From: Pseudoselenomonas ruminantium
GTDB taxonomy: Bacteria > Bacillota > Negativicutes > Selenomonadales > Selenomonadaceae
Length of the DNA stretch: 64,000 bases
NCBI GenBank assembly: GCA_015058655.1
Contig: SVBX01000003.1
Span: 1 to 64,000 of the forward strand
Reading direction: 5' to 3'
In this document: piece after piece, positions 34,551-43,622 of the stretch
Numbering within the stretch: position 1 is the stretch's first letter
How the letters are laid out: the number at the start of each line of letters is the position of its first letter
Notes under the pieces: generated by a model
Database searches by the model: none
Told to the model about the DNA's origin: nothing
The model's input: only the letters and a program-made list of their open reading frames with translations
Position numbers and translations under genes: made by a program

Positions 34551-34578
34551 TTGACTTTTATGAAAGATTTGGTATAAT
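34551..34578 (+). promoter_or_regulatory. Strong promoter of the candidate antisense RNA
   Basis: TTGACT, 16-bp spacer, TATAAT on the plus strand. No protein gene follows before a terminator 90 bp later, so it drives a short RNA. Confidence 0.75.
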
Positions 34579-34583
34579 CAACA

Positions 34584-34679
34584 TATAAAGAGTGCTATCC
34601 GACAACGGTTAGCCCTCGCTTAGTTGGTTATATCAGAAGAAATAACCGCCAGTTTCGAGCCTGGGCGGTTATTTTTTTG
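34584..34679 (+). ncRNA. Candidate antitoxin antisense RNA
   Basis: A transcript of about 95 nt is predicted from the promoter at 34551 to a strong terminator (ATAACCGCC...GGCGGTTAT, then TTTTTT). It is antisense to the 3' end and 3' UTR of the 20-codon peptide gene on the other strand. Sequence of the type AGAGTGCT...GGTTAGCCCTC...ATAACCGCC is the hallmark 3' region of TxpA/BsrG-like holin-type toxin loci in Firmicutes, as I remember them. RNA has not been shown. Confidence 0.65.
34586..34617 (-). terminator. Terminator of the small membrane-peptide mRNA
   Basis: GAGGGCTAACCG-TTG-TCGGATAGCACTC followed by TTTATATG on the minus strand. It would end the toxin-like mRNA about 55 bp after its stop codon. 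Confidence 0.6.
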
Positions 34680-34731
34680 CTTCAATACGGATCAGCCATA
34701 GTAAGATTAAAACCAAGATCAGCTGTTCCAT
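34669..34731 (-). CDS. 20-residue hydrophobic toxin-like peptide (type I TA candidate)
   Basis: The peptide MEQLILVLILLWLIRIEAKK is one hydrophobic membrane-spanning stretch ending in a short basic tail, as in TxpA/BsrG/YonT-like type I toxins. ATG 34731 is preceded by GGGGTGAGCGGAG. A possible promoter (TTGGTT, 17 bp, TTATCT) lies about 90-120 bp upstream on the minus strand. Its stop codon overlaps the terminator stem and T-run of an antisense RNA read from a near-consensus promoter. It is too short for ordinary gene finders. Toxicity and membrane insertion are inferences. Confidence 0.65.
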   Translation of the reverse strand: MEQLILVLILLWLIRIEAKK

Positions 34732-34859
34732 CTCCGCTCACCCCGCTTCCCAGCTGACCGATCGACCACGCACCTTGTGCCGGCCAGATTCAGTATTTCG
34801 CCTTTCCGCGAGGACGCCGCCTGTCGTCAGATAACACTGGAATACAGTATAAACCAAGT

Positions 34860-34901
34860 GCCTTTCTTTAGCAAATCATATTTGCAATGAAAGGCTTTTT
34901 T
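34860..34901 (+). terminator. Terminator-like hairpin directly before mnmE
   Basis: GCCTTTC-(TTTAGCAAATCATATTTGCAAT)-GAAAGGC with an inner GCAAAT/ATTTGC stem, followed by TTTTTT. It ends 18 bp before the mnmE start. It could be an attenuator in the mnmE leader, or it could block read-through from upstream. Confidence 0.65.
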
Positions 34902-34918
34902 CCTAACAGGGAGGATTT

Positions 34919-36301
34919 ATGTACAAAGAAGACACCATCGCCGCCATTGCCACCGCCCCCGGGGCGGGGGGCATCGGCATCATCCGCATCAGCGGCAAGA
35001 AAGCTCTGGAAATTGCAGATTTGGTCTTTGTTTCCCCCACAGGCAAAAAAATCCCCCAACTTCCCACCTACACCGCCGCCTTTGGCAGGATTGTGGACAA
35101 AGACGGAAAGCTCATCGACGAAGCCATCGCCCTGGTCATGCGGGGGCCGAAAAGCTACACCTGCGAAGATGTGGTAGAGCTGCAGTGCCACGGGGGACAG
35201 CTGGCCCTGCGGACGGCCCTGCGGGCGGTCTTCGAGGCAGGGGCACGCCCTGCCGAGCCGGGAGAATTCACCAAGCGGGCCTTTCTCAACGGACGCCTTG
35301 ACCTGAGCGAAGCCCAGGCGGTCATGGATGTGATCAATGCCAAGACGGACATGGCCCTGCGGCAGGCCACAGGCCACCTGACGGGGGCTTTCTCCGGGGA
35401 GCTGCACGGCTGGCGGCAGGAAATCCTCTCTATCATCGCCCATCTGGAAGCCCTGATAGACTTCCCGGAGGAAGGGGTGGAGGAGGCGGAAACGGAGCAA
35501 ATCCGCCAGCAGATAGAGTCGCTGCAGGAAAAGTTCCAAGCCCTCATCGCCACTGCCGGCACAGGCCGCATCCTCCGGGAGGGACTGATGACCGCCATCA
35601 TCGGCAAGCCCAATGTGGGCAAGAGCAGCCTGCTGAACGCCCTCCTGCGGGAAGAAAGGGCCATAGTCACGGACATTCCCGGCACCACCAGGGATGCCAT
35701 CGAGGAATACGCCGACCTGGACGGGGTGCCCCTGCGCATCATCGACACGGCAGGCATCCGGGAGACAGCCGACACCGTGGAGCAGCTGGGGGTGGAAAAG
35801 TCCAAGGAGTATATCGCCAAGGCCCAGCTGGTGCTGGCCCTCTTCGATTCCTCCCGCCCCCTTGACGGCGAGGATGAGGAAATCATCAGCCTGCTGCCAG
35901 GCCAGAAAGCCATCGCCCTGCTGACCAAGAGCGACCTGCCGGAGAAACTTGGGACAGAAGAACTGCAAAAGCGCCTGCCCGCTCTCCCCCTCATCTCCAT
36001 CAGCACCAAAGGCGACAGGCAGGGGCTGAAAGCCCTCTCCGAAGCCGTCCACCGCTTCGTCTTCCAAAAGGTTGCCGACACCCGGGCCACCTTCCTGCGG
36101 GACGAGGAAGAAGCAGAAATCCTCAAGAAAGCCAGGCGCCACCTGCAAGAAGCCCTCAGCACCATCGACCATGATATGGGACTTGATTTCATTTCCATCG
36201 ACCTGCGCTCCGCCTGGGAAGCCCTGGGAGAGCTCACCGGCGAGGCCATCGGCGACGACATAGTAGACGAAGTGTTCCGCCGCTTCTGCATCGGCAAGTG
36301 A
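34919..36301 (+). CDS. mnmE: tRNA modification GTPase MnmE
   Basis: A 460-residue GTPase. The N-terminal tetrahydrofolate-binding domain opens DTIAAIATAPGAGGIGIIRISG. The G domain has GKPNVGKSSLLNALL (near residue 224), DIPGTTRD, DTAGIRETADTVE and TKSD. The C-terminal FCIGK is the conserved catalytic end with its Cys. It works with MnmG on tRNA wobble uridine. ATG 34919 follows GGGAGG. Confidence 0.97.
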   Translation: MYKEDTIAAIATAPGAGGIGIIRISGKKALEIADLVFVSPTGKKIPQLPTYTAAFGRIVDKDGKLIDEAIALVMRGPKSYTCEDVVELQCHGGQLALRTALRAVFEAGARPAEPGEFTKRAFLNGRLDLSEAQAVMDVINAKTDMALRQATGHLTGAFSGELHGWRQEILSIIAHLEALIDFPEEGVEEAETEQIRQQIESLQEKFQALIATAGTGRILREGLMTAIIGKPNVGKSSLLNALLREERAIVTDIPGTTRDAIEEYADLDGVPLRIIDTAGIRETADTVEQLGVEKSKEYIAKAQLVLALFDSSRPLDGEDEEIISLLPGQKAIALLTKSDLPEKLGTEELQKRLPALPLISISTKGDRQGLKALSEAVHRFVFQKVADTRATFLRDEEEAEILKKARRHLQEALSTIDHDMGLDFISIDLRSAWEALGELTGEAIGDDIVDEVFRRFCIGK

Positions 36302-36310
36302 ATAAGCGCC

Positions 36311-36344
36311 AAAAAGGCAGGGAGCTGACGCTCCCTGCCTTTCC
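36311..36344. terminator. Bidirectional terminator between mnmE and glyA
   Basis: AAAGGCAGGGAGC-TGAC-GCTCCCTGCCTTT is a perfect 13-bp stem between two convergent genes. Confidence 0.88.
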
Positions 36345-36370
36345 TATTCTTTGGCCATGTCCTGGCTATT

Positions 36371-37615
36371 TCAATACAGCGGATACTTCTCGCAAAGGGC
36401 TGCCACACGCTTTCTGGCTTCTTCCTTCACGCTCTCATTCTCCACATCCTCAAGCACCATGGAGATAATCTCGCCCACTTCCCTCATATCCTCTTCCTTG
36501 AACCCGCGGGTGGTCAGGGCAGGGCTGCCCAGGCGCAGGCCGCTGGTGACGAAGGGGCTCAAGGGCTCGAAGGGGATGGTGTTGCGGTTGGCGGTGATGT
36601 TCACCTCATCCAGCACCGTCTGGGCCACCTTGCCGGTGATGCTCTTGTTGGTGAGATCCACCAGCATCAGATGGTTGTCCGTGCCGCCTGAGACAATGCG
36701 GAAACCGTTTTTCTGCAGGGTATCTGCCAGAACGGCAGCATTCTTCACCACCTGGGCAGCGTACTCCTTGAACTCCGGCTGCAGGGCCTCACCCAGCGCC
36801 ACGGCCTTGGCAGCGATGACATGCATGAGAGGGCCCCCCTGGATGCCGGGGAACACAGCCTTGTTGAACTGCTTGCCAAACTCGGCATCCTTGCAGAGGA
36901 TCATGCCCCCACGGGGGCCGCGGAGGGTCTTGTGGGTGGTGGTGGTGACCACATCGGCGTAGGGAATGGGGCTGGGATGAAGGCCTGCCGCCACCAGTCC
37001 TGCGATATGGGCGATATCCACCATGAGATAGGCCCCTACTTTCTTCGCAATCTCAGAAAGGCGAGGGAAATCCAGGGTGCGGGCATAGGCAGAAGCGCCG
37101 GCCACGATGAGCTTGGGCTTCACTTCCTCAGCCTGCGTTTCCAGAGCGTCATAGTCGATCTGCTCCGTGTCCCTGTCCACCCCATAGGGCACGATATGGA
37201 AATACTTGCCGCTCATATTCACAGGGCTGCCGTGGGTGAGATGGCCGCCATCGGTGAGATTCATGCCCATGACGGTATCACCGGGCTGCAGCAGGGCAAA
37301 GAACACCGCCATATTGGCCTGGGCGCCGGAATGGGGCTGCACATTGGCATACTCTGCCCCAAAGAGCTTCTTGGCGCGCTCGATGGCCAGAGCCTCCACC
37401 TCGTCCACGAACTCGCAACCGCCATAGTAGCGCTTGCCAGGATAGCCTTCGGCGTATTTGTTGGTGAGCACGCTGCCCTGAGCCTCCATGACAGCTTGGC
37501 TTACAATATTCTCCGAAGCAATCAGCTCCAGTTTGCTGCGCTGCCGGTTCAGCTCCTTCTCCAAAACCTCCGCCACCGCAGCATCGGAATCCTTCAACCT
37601 AGACATCAACCCCAT
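36371..37615 (-). CDS. glyA: Serine hydroxymethyltransferase
   Basis: A 414-residue PLP enzyme. [18 protein letters not shown] contains the PLP-binding Lys (near residue 228), and [18 protein letters not shown] and [18 protein letters not shown] are GlyA signatures. It interconverts serine and glycine and charges folate with one-carbon units. ATG 37615 follows GGGAGG. It may be read together with rpiB upstream, across a fold-back repeat in the 190-bp gap. Confidence 0.97.
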   Translation of the reverse strand: MGLMSRLKDSDAAVAEVLEKELNRQRSKLELIASENIVSQAVMEAQGSVLTNKYAEGYPGKRYYGGCEFVDEVEALAIERAKKLFGAEYANVQPHSGAQANMAVFFALLQPGDTVMGMNLTDGGHLTHGSPVNMSGKYFHIVPYGVDRDTEQIDYDALETQAEEVKPKLIVAGASAYARTLDFPRLSEIAKKVGAYLMVDIAHIAGLVAAGLHPSPIPYADVVTTTTHKTLRGPRGGMILCKDAEFGKQFNKAVFPGIQGGPLMHVIAAKAVALGEALQPEFKEYAAQVVKNAAVLADTLQKNGFRIVSGGTDNHLMLVDLTNKSITGKVAQTVLDEVNITANRNTIPFEPLSPFVTSGLRLGSPALTTRGFKEEDMREVGEIISMVLEDVENESVKEEARKRVAALCEKYPLY

Positions 37616-37652
37616 ATCTCGGCCTCCCTCGTAATTATAGCAAACTCAAGAC

Positions 37653-37788
37653 AACTCAAACTTCAGCCCATGGATGGGCGTTTTGCGGCCTTCCGGTTTC
37701 AAGGATGAAACCGAGGCCGCTGTTTCTTTGGTTCGTTTCTTTGCGTCAAAGAAATGAACAGCCGAAACTTCGGCAAGAAAAGAAACAT
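37653..37788. repeat. Two-hairpin repeat, copy 1 (intact)
   Basis: Contains GCGGCCTTCCGGTTTCA-AGGA-TGAAACCGAGGCCGC, then GTTCGTTTCTTTG-CGT-CAAAGAAATGAAC. It lies between rpiB and glyA. A second copy at 38285 has the same two hairpins but is split by an insertion of about 93 bp. Confidence 0.8.
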
Positions 37789-37805
37789 ATCTACAACAAG
37801 AAACC

Positions 37806-38249
37806 TTACTTCTCTTCCAGAGCCATAATCTTATTCACCCTGCGCTCATGCCGCCCCCCCTGGAACTCCTCTTTCACCCAGACGCGGACGATTTCCCCAG
37901 CCGGCCCGAAACCGGTGACCCTGCCGCCCATGGCCAGCACATTGGCGTTGTTATGCGCCCTGGACATGCGGGCAGAGTAAACATCATTGCACAGGGCGCA
38001 GCGGATGCCCTTGATCTTGTTGGCGGCAATGGAAATGCCGATGCCGGTGCCGCAGAGCACAATGCCCCGGTCAGCCTTGCCGCTCACGATCTCGCCACAA
38101 ACCTTCTCGGCGATATCAGGATAATCCACCGACTCAGTGCCGAAAGTCCCCACATCCTTGATCTCGATGTCGCCAAACTCCTTCAGCACCATCTTGACCT
38201 CTTCCTTCAAAGCCACTGCACCATGATCGCTGCCAATAACAATCTTCAT
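37806..38249 (-). CDS. rpiB: Ribose-5-phosphate isomerase B
   Basis: A 147-residue RpiB/LacAB isomerase. It begins MKIVIGSDHGAVALKEEV. Further signatures are DYPDIAEKV, GIVLCGTGIGISIAANKIKGIRCAL with the catalytic Cys, and SRAHNNANVLAMGGR. ATG 38249 follows GGGGGCAATGG. It works in the pentose phosphate pathway. It is flanked on both sides by copies of the two-hairpin repeat. Confidence 0.95.
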   Translation of the reverse strand: MKIVIGSDHGAVALKEEVKMVLKEFGDIEIKDVGTFGTESVDYPDIAEKVCGEIVSGKADRGIVLCGTGIGISIAANKIKGIRCALCNDVYSARMSRAHNNANVLAMGGRVTGFGPAGEIVRVWVKEEFQGGRHERRVNKIMALEEK

Positions 38250-38284
38250 AATCCATTGCCCCCTAGTTATATGTATAGAATTAA

Positions 38285-38510
38285 GATACCTCAAACTTCA
38301 GCCCAGGGATGGGCGTTTTGCGGCCTTCCGGTTTCAAGGATGAAACCGAGGCCGCTGTTTCTTTCGCTACGAAATCTTGGCTATTTCAAGTCTGAAGGAC
38401 TTGTAATAGCTTAGATTTCGTGCGAGGGCGTAGTGCGACACGGTGTGTCGCACGCAGCTTGGTTCGTTTTCTTTGCGTCAAAGAAACGAACAGCCGAAAC
38501 CTAACAAAGA
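38285..38510. repeat. Two-hairpin repeat, copy 2, split by a fold-back insertion
   Basis: 38285-38365 matches copy 1 up to GCTGTTTCTTT. The match resumes at 38459 with TTGGTTCGTTTTCTTTGCGTC. Between them lie about 93 bp (38366-38458) that fold by themselves (TACGAAATCT...AGATTTCGT with inner GCTATT...AATAGC, then GTGCGACA...TGTCGCAC). Confidence 0.78.
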
Positions 38511-38644
38511 AAACTCACGGCGAAGCCATAACAATACTAATTCTACCACATACCAACAAAAGAGCAATACAGCAATCCTTCCACATTGTGGAAAAAATCC
38601 CGCCGCCCACCACAAGCAACGGGATAATCCTTACAGGAAGCCAA

Positions 38645-40321
38645 TCAATTTGCCGCAGGCGCAACCTTCTCCTTGCCCAGCAGCTCCCTCCCGCAGTGCT
38701 TCACCACCAGCACTGCCAAAGTCATCAGGGCGAGGGCCAGCACCAGCTGCAAACCGTCCACCATGAGGACGAAATTGCCAGCCGAAAGCTTGGAGAAAAT
38801 ACCCCAGACCGACATCACCAGGGCGCTCATGGTCACCAGGAACATGAACACCATGGGCACATAGAGCATCCAGCCCTTGCGGCCCGTGACCTTCAGGAAC
38901 ACGGCGATGGAAATCAGCACCAGAGCGGAGAGCAGCTGATTGGCTGCGCCGAACAGCGGCCAGATGCTCATATAGCCTGCCTGGCAAAGAGCCAAGCCCA
39001 AGACCAGCGTTACGATAGTCGAGAAATACTTATCCTGGCAAAGCTTCTGGAAGGAACTTTCCTCCTCACCCTTGCCGGCGGCAAAGAGCTCCTGGAAGCT
39101 CATGCGGCCGATGCGGGCCACGGAATCTATGGTAGTCATGGCCAAAGCCGACACGCACATGGTAATGACGCAAGCGGAAATCCCGCTGGGCAGGCCAAAC
39201 ATCTGGAAGAACCCGCCTATAGCCCCGGCGAAAATCTGGAAAGGCGTGCCCTGGGGCAGATGGCCATTGGAAGCAGCCGCGCAGGCGATAACCAGAGCCA
39301 CCACCCCGAGAAGAGATTCTACCAGCATGGCCCCATAGCCTACCGGCAACATATCCTTTTCGTTGGCAATGGCCTTGGAAGAAGTGCCGGAGCTCACCAG
39401 GCTGTGGAAGCCGGACACGGCCCCGCAGGCAATGGTGATGAAGAGAATGGGGAACAGGCTCTGGCCGTTCACCGTGAAGCCCACGAAAGCGGGCATATTG
39501 AGCACCGGCTGAGCTGCCACCACCCCGATGACGCCCCCTGCTACCATCCCCAGCAGCAGGAAGGAGCTCAGATAATCCCTCGGCTCCATCAGCAGCCACA
39601 TGGGCAGGACAGAGGCGATGAAGCAGTAGCCGAAGGTCAGATAACGCCAGGTCTCTCTATCAAGGTACAGCGGGAAAGCCATACCGGCGGCAAACATGGC
39701 CACCACCAGCACAATCGCCACCAAGAGCTTCACTACGCCGCTGGGATTGACCTTCCGGATGAAGAAGCCAAAGCCCATGGCCACCACGATGTAAAGGAGG
39801 GAAATGGAAGCCGCCTGGGCCCCCGGCACATTGGCCGTCCCGTCCTTCAAAGTCCCTGCGAAAGTCCCTGCCAGAATATCTGCAAAAGCTGCCAGCACCA
39901 AGAGGGTGAACAGCCAGCAGAACAGCAGGAACAGCCTTCTCCCCGTGCGTCCCACATACGCTTCAATCATCATCCCCAGCGATTGTCCCTTGTTCTTCAC
40001 CGAGGCATACAGGGCAGTAAAATCCTGCACCGCCCCAAAGAACACGCCACCCACCAGCAGCCAGATAAGGGCCGGAGCCCACCCGAACATGGCTGCGATA
40101 ATAGGGCCCGTCACAGGCCCTGCCCCCGTGATGGAAGAAAACTGGTGGGCAAATACCGTAAACCGCGAAGCCGGAGCGAAATCCCCTCCATCCTCCAGCT
40201 CCACCGCCGGCGTCTTCGCCTGCGGGTCAATGCCCCAGGTGCGCACCAGCCATCGCCCATAGAGCAGATAGGCCGCCACAAAGACCACCAGGGCAAGACC
40301 TACTAACATAAGTCCATTCAT
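38645..40321 (-). CDS. cstA: CstA-family carbon-starvation/peptide transporter
   Basis: A 558-residue inner-membrane protein with about 15 hydrophobic segments. RFTVFAHQFSSITGAGPVTGPIIAAMFGWAPA near residue 55 is the CstA signature. CstA proteins take up pyruvate or peptides during nutrient limitation. It has its own near-ideal promoter at 40378. At 558 residues it is of the shorter CstA class. Confidence 0.92.
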   Translation of the reverse strand: MNGLMLVGLALVVFVAAYLLYGRWLVRTWGIDPQAKTPAVELEDGGDFAPASRFTVFAHQFSSITGAGPVTGPIIAAMFGWAPALIWLLVGGVFFGAVQDFTALYASVKNKGQSLGMMIEAYVGRTGRRLFLLFCWLFTLLVLAAFADILAGTFAGTLKDGTANVPGAQAASISLLYIVVAMGFGFFIRKVNPSGVVKLLVAIVLVVAMFAAGMAFPLYLDRETWRYLTFGYCFIASVLPMWLLMEPRDYLSSFLLLGMVAGGVIGVVAAQPVLNMPAFVGFTVNGQSLFPILFITIACGAVSGFHSLVSSGTSSKAIANEKDMLPVGYGAMLVESLLGVVALVIACAAASNGHLPQGTPFQIFAGAIGGFFQMFGLPSGISACVITMCVSALAMTTIDSVARIGRMSFQELFAAGKGEEESSFQKLCQDKYFSTIVTLVLGLALCQAGYMSIWPLFGAANQLLSALVLISIAVFLKVTGRKGWMLYVPMVFMFLVTMSALVMSVWGIFSKLSAGNFVLMVDGLQLVLALALMTLAVLVVKHCGRELLGKEKVAPAAN

Positions 40322-40377
40322 AATAAGGCCTTCCTTCTAAAAAGATACACTGGATAAGAACATTTATATGTTTATGT

Positions 40378-40406
40378 ATTATAGACTCATGTATACTGTA
40401 TGTCAA
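40378..40406 (-). promoter_or_regulatory. Consensus promoter of cstA
   Basis: TTGACA, 17-bp spacer, TATAAT, all perfect consensus on the minus strand, 57 bp upstream of the cstA start. Confidence 0.88.
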
Positions 40407-40459
40407 TGTGTAAACTTTAAGAAGTAATGCTCTGAAGATTGCGAAACAAGCATAAAAAA

Positions 40460-40666
40460 GGCAGGGCAAAGCCCAATGTCACGAAGTTAAGCAAAATTCG
40501 TCGTGTGAAACCCTTCCGTCAGACCTTCGGTCTGCCACCTCCCCTTTCAGGGGAGGCTTTTTTAGTGCCTCCCCTGAAAGGGGAGGTGCCCCGAAGGGGC
40601 GGAGGGGTTTCACATGTCCACTGCGATTTGTGCTTAACTAAATGACATTGGGATCAAAGCCCTGCC
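40460..40666. mobile_element. Fold-back element, family B, copy 1
   Basis: Inverted ends CAATGTCA...TGACATTG (40474-40650), extended outward by GGCAGGGC/GCCCTGCC. The inside is a long palindrome of nested stems: GTGAAACCC/GGGTTTCAC, AGACCTTCGGTCT, and CCTCCCCTTTCAGGGGAGG on each arm. No reading frame is inside. Copy 2 at 42015 is in inverted orientation, and the two enclose nagZ. Confidence 0.85.
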
Positions 40667-40714
40667 AAATGTCATATGTCAAAATTCATCACACAGAAAT
40701 ATCCTCGATATCAT

Positions 40715-41914
40715 TCACATAGCCGGTCTCAGTCCGTGTCTCAGCTTGGCCTTCAGTATCCGCCGCACCGACTCGTCCAGCCTTTTCTCGCTGATTTCCC
40801 CAGCCTTTACCGCCTCGTAGATGCCCATGTAGGCTTCTTCGGCGTGGCCGTAGTCGTGGCACACCAGCACCAGGTCGGCTCCTGCCTGCACTGCCTTCAC
40901 GGCGGCGCCGCCAAAGGAGTAGTTCTTGATGATGGCGCCCATGCCCAGGTCATCGGTGATGATGAGGCCCTCGTAGCCCATTTCCTTCCGCAGCAGCCCG
41001 GTGATGATAGCCTTGGACAGGCTGGCGGGATTCTCGGCATCGAAGGCAGGATAGCGGAAGTGGCCTACCATGATCATGTAGTCCATGTTCTTGCCCTTTT
41101 CCGTGCCGTTGAGGATTTCCCGGAAGGGCACCAGGTCTTCCTTCCGCAACTGATGCTCCGTGGCTTCGATGGAGGAGATTTCCTGATGGGAGTCCACCAC
41201 GCCCTTGCCTATGCCGGGGAAGTGCTTCAGGGTGGAGATGATGCCACCGGCCCTGTAGCCTTCCACCGTGGCTTCTACGAATTTCAGCACTTCGTAAGGG
41301 CTTTTGCTGTAAGAGCGCTCACGGCCCAGGCCCAGGTCTGCCACCGGGGCGAAGTTCACATTCACGCCGATGGATTTCAAATCATGGGCCACTTCCCCCG
41401 CCAGCTTCTGGGCAAAGGCCTTGTCCTCATGTCCCACGGCTTCTGCGGAGGGCGGGGCAGGGATTACTTCCTTGCCCCGGGACACCAGTCCCCCCTCTTC
41501 GTCGATGGCCACGAAGAGAGGCACCTTTTCCCCGCAGCCTGACTGGGCATCCATGACGAAGTTCTTCACCTGTTCCTTGCTCTCGAAATTCCTGTCAAAG
41601 AGCACGATGCCACCGTAGTGGAACTGCTGCATGGCATAGCGCGCCTCATCGTCCACCTCTGTCCCCGGCAGGCTGATGAAGACCATCTGCCCGATTTTCT
41701 CCGTCTGGGACATGCTGGACAGGATATCCTCCACCTGTTCGTCAGTGGTAAGGAGCTGCTGCTTCCGCTCCTGCTTCGTGGCCTCCTGGGACGGCTTGGC
41801 GCTTGCATTCTGAGCATTTGCATCATTGTGGTTCATCACATACAGGGAGCCACCGATAATCGCTGCCAGGAAAACAAATGCAACCGAAACCCCAATTATG
41901 ATTTTTCGTTTCAT
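40715..41914 (-). CDS. nagZ: Beta-N-acetylhexosaminidase NagZ (GH3), membrane-anchored
   Basis: A 399-residue GH3 glycosidase. One N-terminal membrane segment (IIIGVSVAFVFLAAIIGGSLYV) anchors it outside the cytoplasm. KHFPGIGKGVVDSHQE carries the catalytic His loop, and LIITDDLGMGAI the nucleophile Asp. It should remove GlcNAc from muropeptides during wall turnover. The gene is enclosed by two inverted copies of a 177-bp fold-back element. Confidence 0.9.
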   Translation of the reverse strand: MKRKIIIGVSVAFVFLAAIIGGSLYVMNHNDANAQNASAKPSQEATKQERKQQLLTTDEQVEDILSSMSQTEKIGQMVFISLPGTEVDDEARYAMQQFHYGGIVLFDRNFESKEQVKNFVMDAQSGCGEKVPLFVAIDEEGGLVSRGKEVIPAPPSAEAVGHEDKAFAQKLAGEVAHDLKSIGVNVNFAPVADLGLGRERSYSKSPYEVLKFVEATVEGYRAGGIISTLKHFPGIGKGVVDSHQEISSIEATEHQLRKEDLVPFREILNGTEKGKNMDYMIMVGHFRYPAFDAENPASLSKAIITGLLRKEMGYEGLIITDDLGMGAIIKNYSFGGAAVKAVQAGADLVLVCHDYGHAEEAYMGIYEAVKAGEISEKRLDESVRRILKAKLRHGLRPAM

Positions 41915-42014
41915 CCCTTCACCCCTCGAACTCTCAAACTCTCAAACCCCGGACCCCAAGGACGGGGCCCCGGCAGGCTTTGAATTCTGGAAAGAAAAAG
42001 GCCCCCCAAAAAGA

Positions 42015-42191
42015 CAATGTCATTAAGTTAAGCATAAAGCGCAGTGGTCGTGTGAAACCCCTCCGCCCCTTCGGGGCACCTCCCCTTTCAGGGGAGGCTT
42101 TTTTCATGCCTCCCCTGAAAGGGGAGGTGGCAGACCGAAGGTCTGACGGAGGGGTTTCACACAACGAACTTTACTTAACTTAATGACATTG
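42015..42191. mobile_element. Fold-back element, family B, copy 2 (inverted)
   Basis: CAATGTCATTAAGTTAAG...CTTAATGACATTG ends. Its reverse complement matches copy 1, including which arm carries AGACCTTCGGTCT. It is flanked by CCCCAAAAAGA and CCCCAAAAGA, a possible target duplication. Confidence 0.85.
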
Positions 42192-42221
42192 CCCCAAAAG
42201 AGGAGCCACTTTTCATCTTTC

Positions 42222-43487
42222 TCACTGGTCAACCCGGGCAATATCCGCCCCCAGCCCTACCAGCTTCTCAACCAGCTGGTCATAGCCGCGGTCTATGTGG
42301 TGGATATACCCCACCTGTGTCTCGCCCTCGGCCACCAGCCCTGCCAGCACCATGGCGGCGCCGGCCCGCAGGTCAGTTGCCTTCACCTGGCAGCCCGTGA
42401 GCCCTGCCACACCTTCCACTACGGAGGTGCGGCCATCAATCTTTATCTGAGCGCCCATGCGCTTCAATTCATCCACATGCATGAAACGGTTCTCGAACAC
42501 CGTCTCCGTCACCATCCCCGTGCCTTCGGACACGGCCAGCATGGCCATGAACTGAGCCTGCATATCCGTGGGGAAGCCGGGGTAGGGCATGGTCTTGATA
42601 TCCACGGCCTTGGTGCGCTTGTCGCAGGCCACCCGGATGCCGTTCATATCTTCTTCCACCGTCACGCCCGCTTCTTTCAGCTTGGCGATGACTGGCTTCA
42701 GATGCTCGGAAATGGCATTCTCGATGTAGACATCCCCACGGGTCATGGCTGCTGCCACCATATAGGTGCCCGCCTCGATGCGGTCGGGGATGATGGTGTA
42801 ATCCCGGCCCCTGAGCTTGGGTTGGCCCTCAATCTTGATGACATTGGTGCCTGCCCCGCGAATCTTGGCCCCCATCACATTGAGGTAGTTGGCCAAATCC
42901 ACGATTTCCGGCTCCTGGGCAGGATTTTCCAGCACCGTCTGCCCCTCTGCCATGGAAGCCGCCATGATGATATTCTCCGTGGCGCCCACGCTGGGGAAGT
43001 CCAGATATATCTTGGTGCCCTTCAGTCCCTCAGGCGCGTTGGCTTCGATATAGCCGTGGCCGATCTTGATTTCCGCCCCCAGGGCCTCGAAGCCCTTCAG
43101 ATGGAGGTCGATGGGACGAGTGCCGATGGCGCAGCCGCCGGGCAGGGAAATCTTGGCCTGCCCGCAACGGGCCAGCAGGGGACCCATGATGAGGAAGGAT
43201 GCGCGCATCTTCCGCACCAGGTCATAGGGGGCCTCGCAGCTGCCAATGACCCGGCTGTCCACGGTGAGCTGATGCTGCTCTTCGTCAAACTTGGCACTGA
43301 CCCCCAGCTGCTTCAGCACCTCGGTAATGGTGTAGACATCCTCCAAGGCAGGCACCTCGTCCAGCATGCTGGGCGATTCCTGCCCCAGCAGCGTAGCAGC
43401 GATGATGGGCAGCACCGCATTCTTCGCCCCGCTGATTTTCACCCGGCCACGCATGGGCCGTCCTCCATGTATGATAAGCTTTTCCAT
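42222..43487 (-). CDS. murA: UDP-N-acetylglucosamine 1-carboxyvinyltransferase
   Basis: A 421-residue EPT-family enzyme, first committed step of peptidoglycan synthesis. [17 protein letters not shown] is at the N-terminus. [16 protein letters not shown] carries the catalytic, fosfomycin-reactive Cys (near residue 116). [13 protein letters not shown] is the third conserved block. ATG 43487 is preferred over TTG 43499, which sits almost on the GGGGGG. The neighbouring gene order nagZ-murA-S55 peptidase groups envelope functions. Confidence 0.95.
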   Translation of the reverse strand: MEKLIIHGGRPMRGRVKISGAKNAVLPIIAATLLGQESPSMLDEVPALEDVYTITEVLKQLGVSAKFDEEQHQLTVDSRVIGSCEAPYDLVRKMRASFLIMGPLLARCGQAKISLPGGCAIGTRPIDLHLKGFEALGAEIKIGHGYIEANAPEGLKGTKIYLDFPSVGATENIIMAASMAEGQTVLENPAQEPEIVDLANYLNVMGAKIRGAGTNVIKIEGQPKLRGRDYTIIPDRIEAGTYMVAAAMTRGDVYIENAISEHLKPVIAKLKEAGVTVEEDMNGIRVACDKRTKAVDIKTMPYPGFPTDMQAQFMAMLAVSEGTGMVTETVFENRFMHVDELKRMGAQIKIDGRTSVVEGVAGLTGCQVKATDLRAGAAMVLAGLVAEGETQVGYIHHIDRGYDQLVEKLVGLGADIARVDQ

Positions 43488-43622
43488 TCTGACTTGCAAT
43501 CCCCCCAGGGCTGAAACAGCCCGCCCCGCCTTGCGGGTCTATACAAAATGACGGCTCGAAAGCCCTTTTAATTCAAGCAACACTACATATATTACCATTA
43601 ACCACTTTCACTGGCAATACTT

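Noticed and set aside
43539..43622. Small RNA between murA and the S55 gene
   Set aside because: I see neither a promoter nor a terminator pair in this short AT-rich gap.
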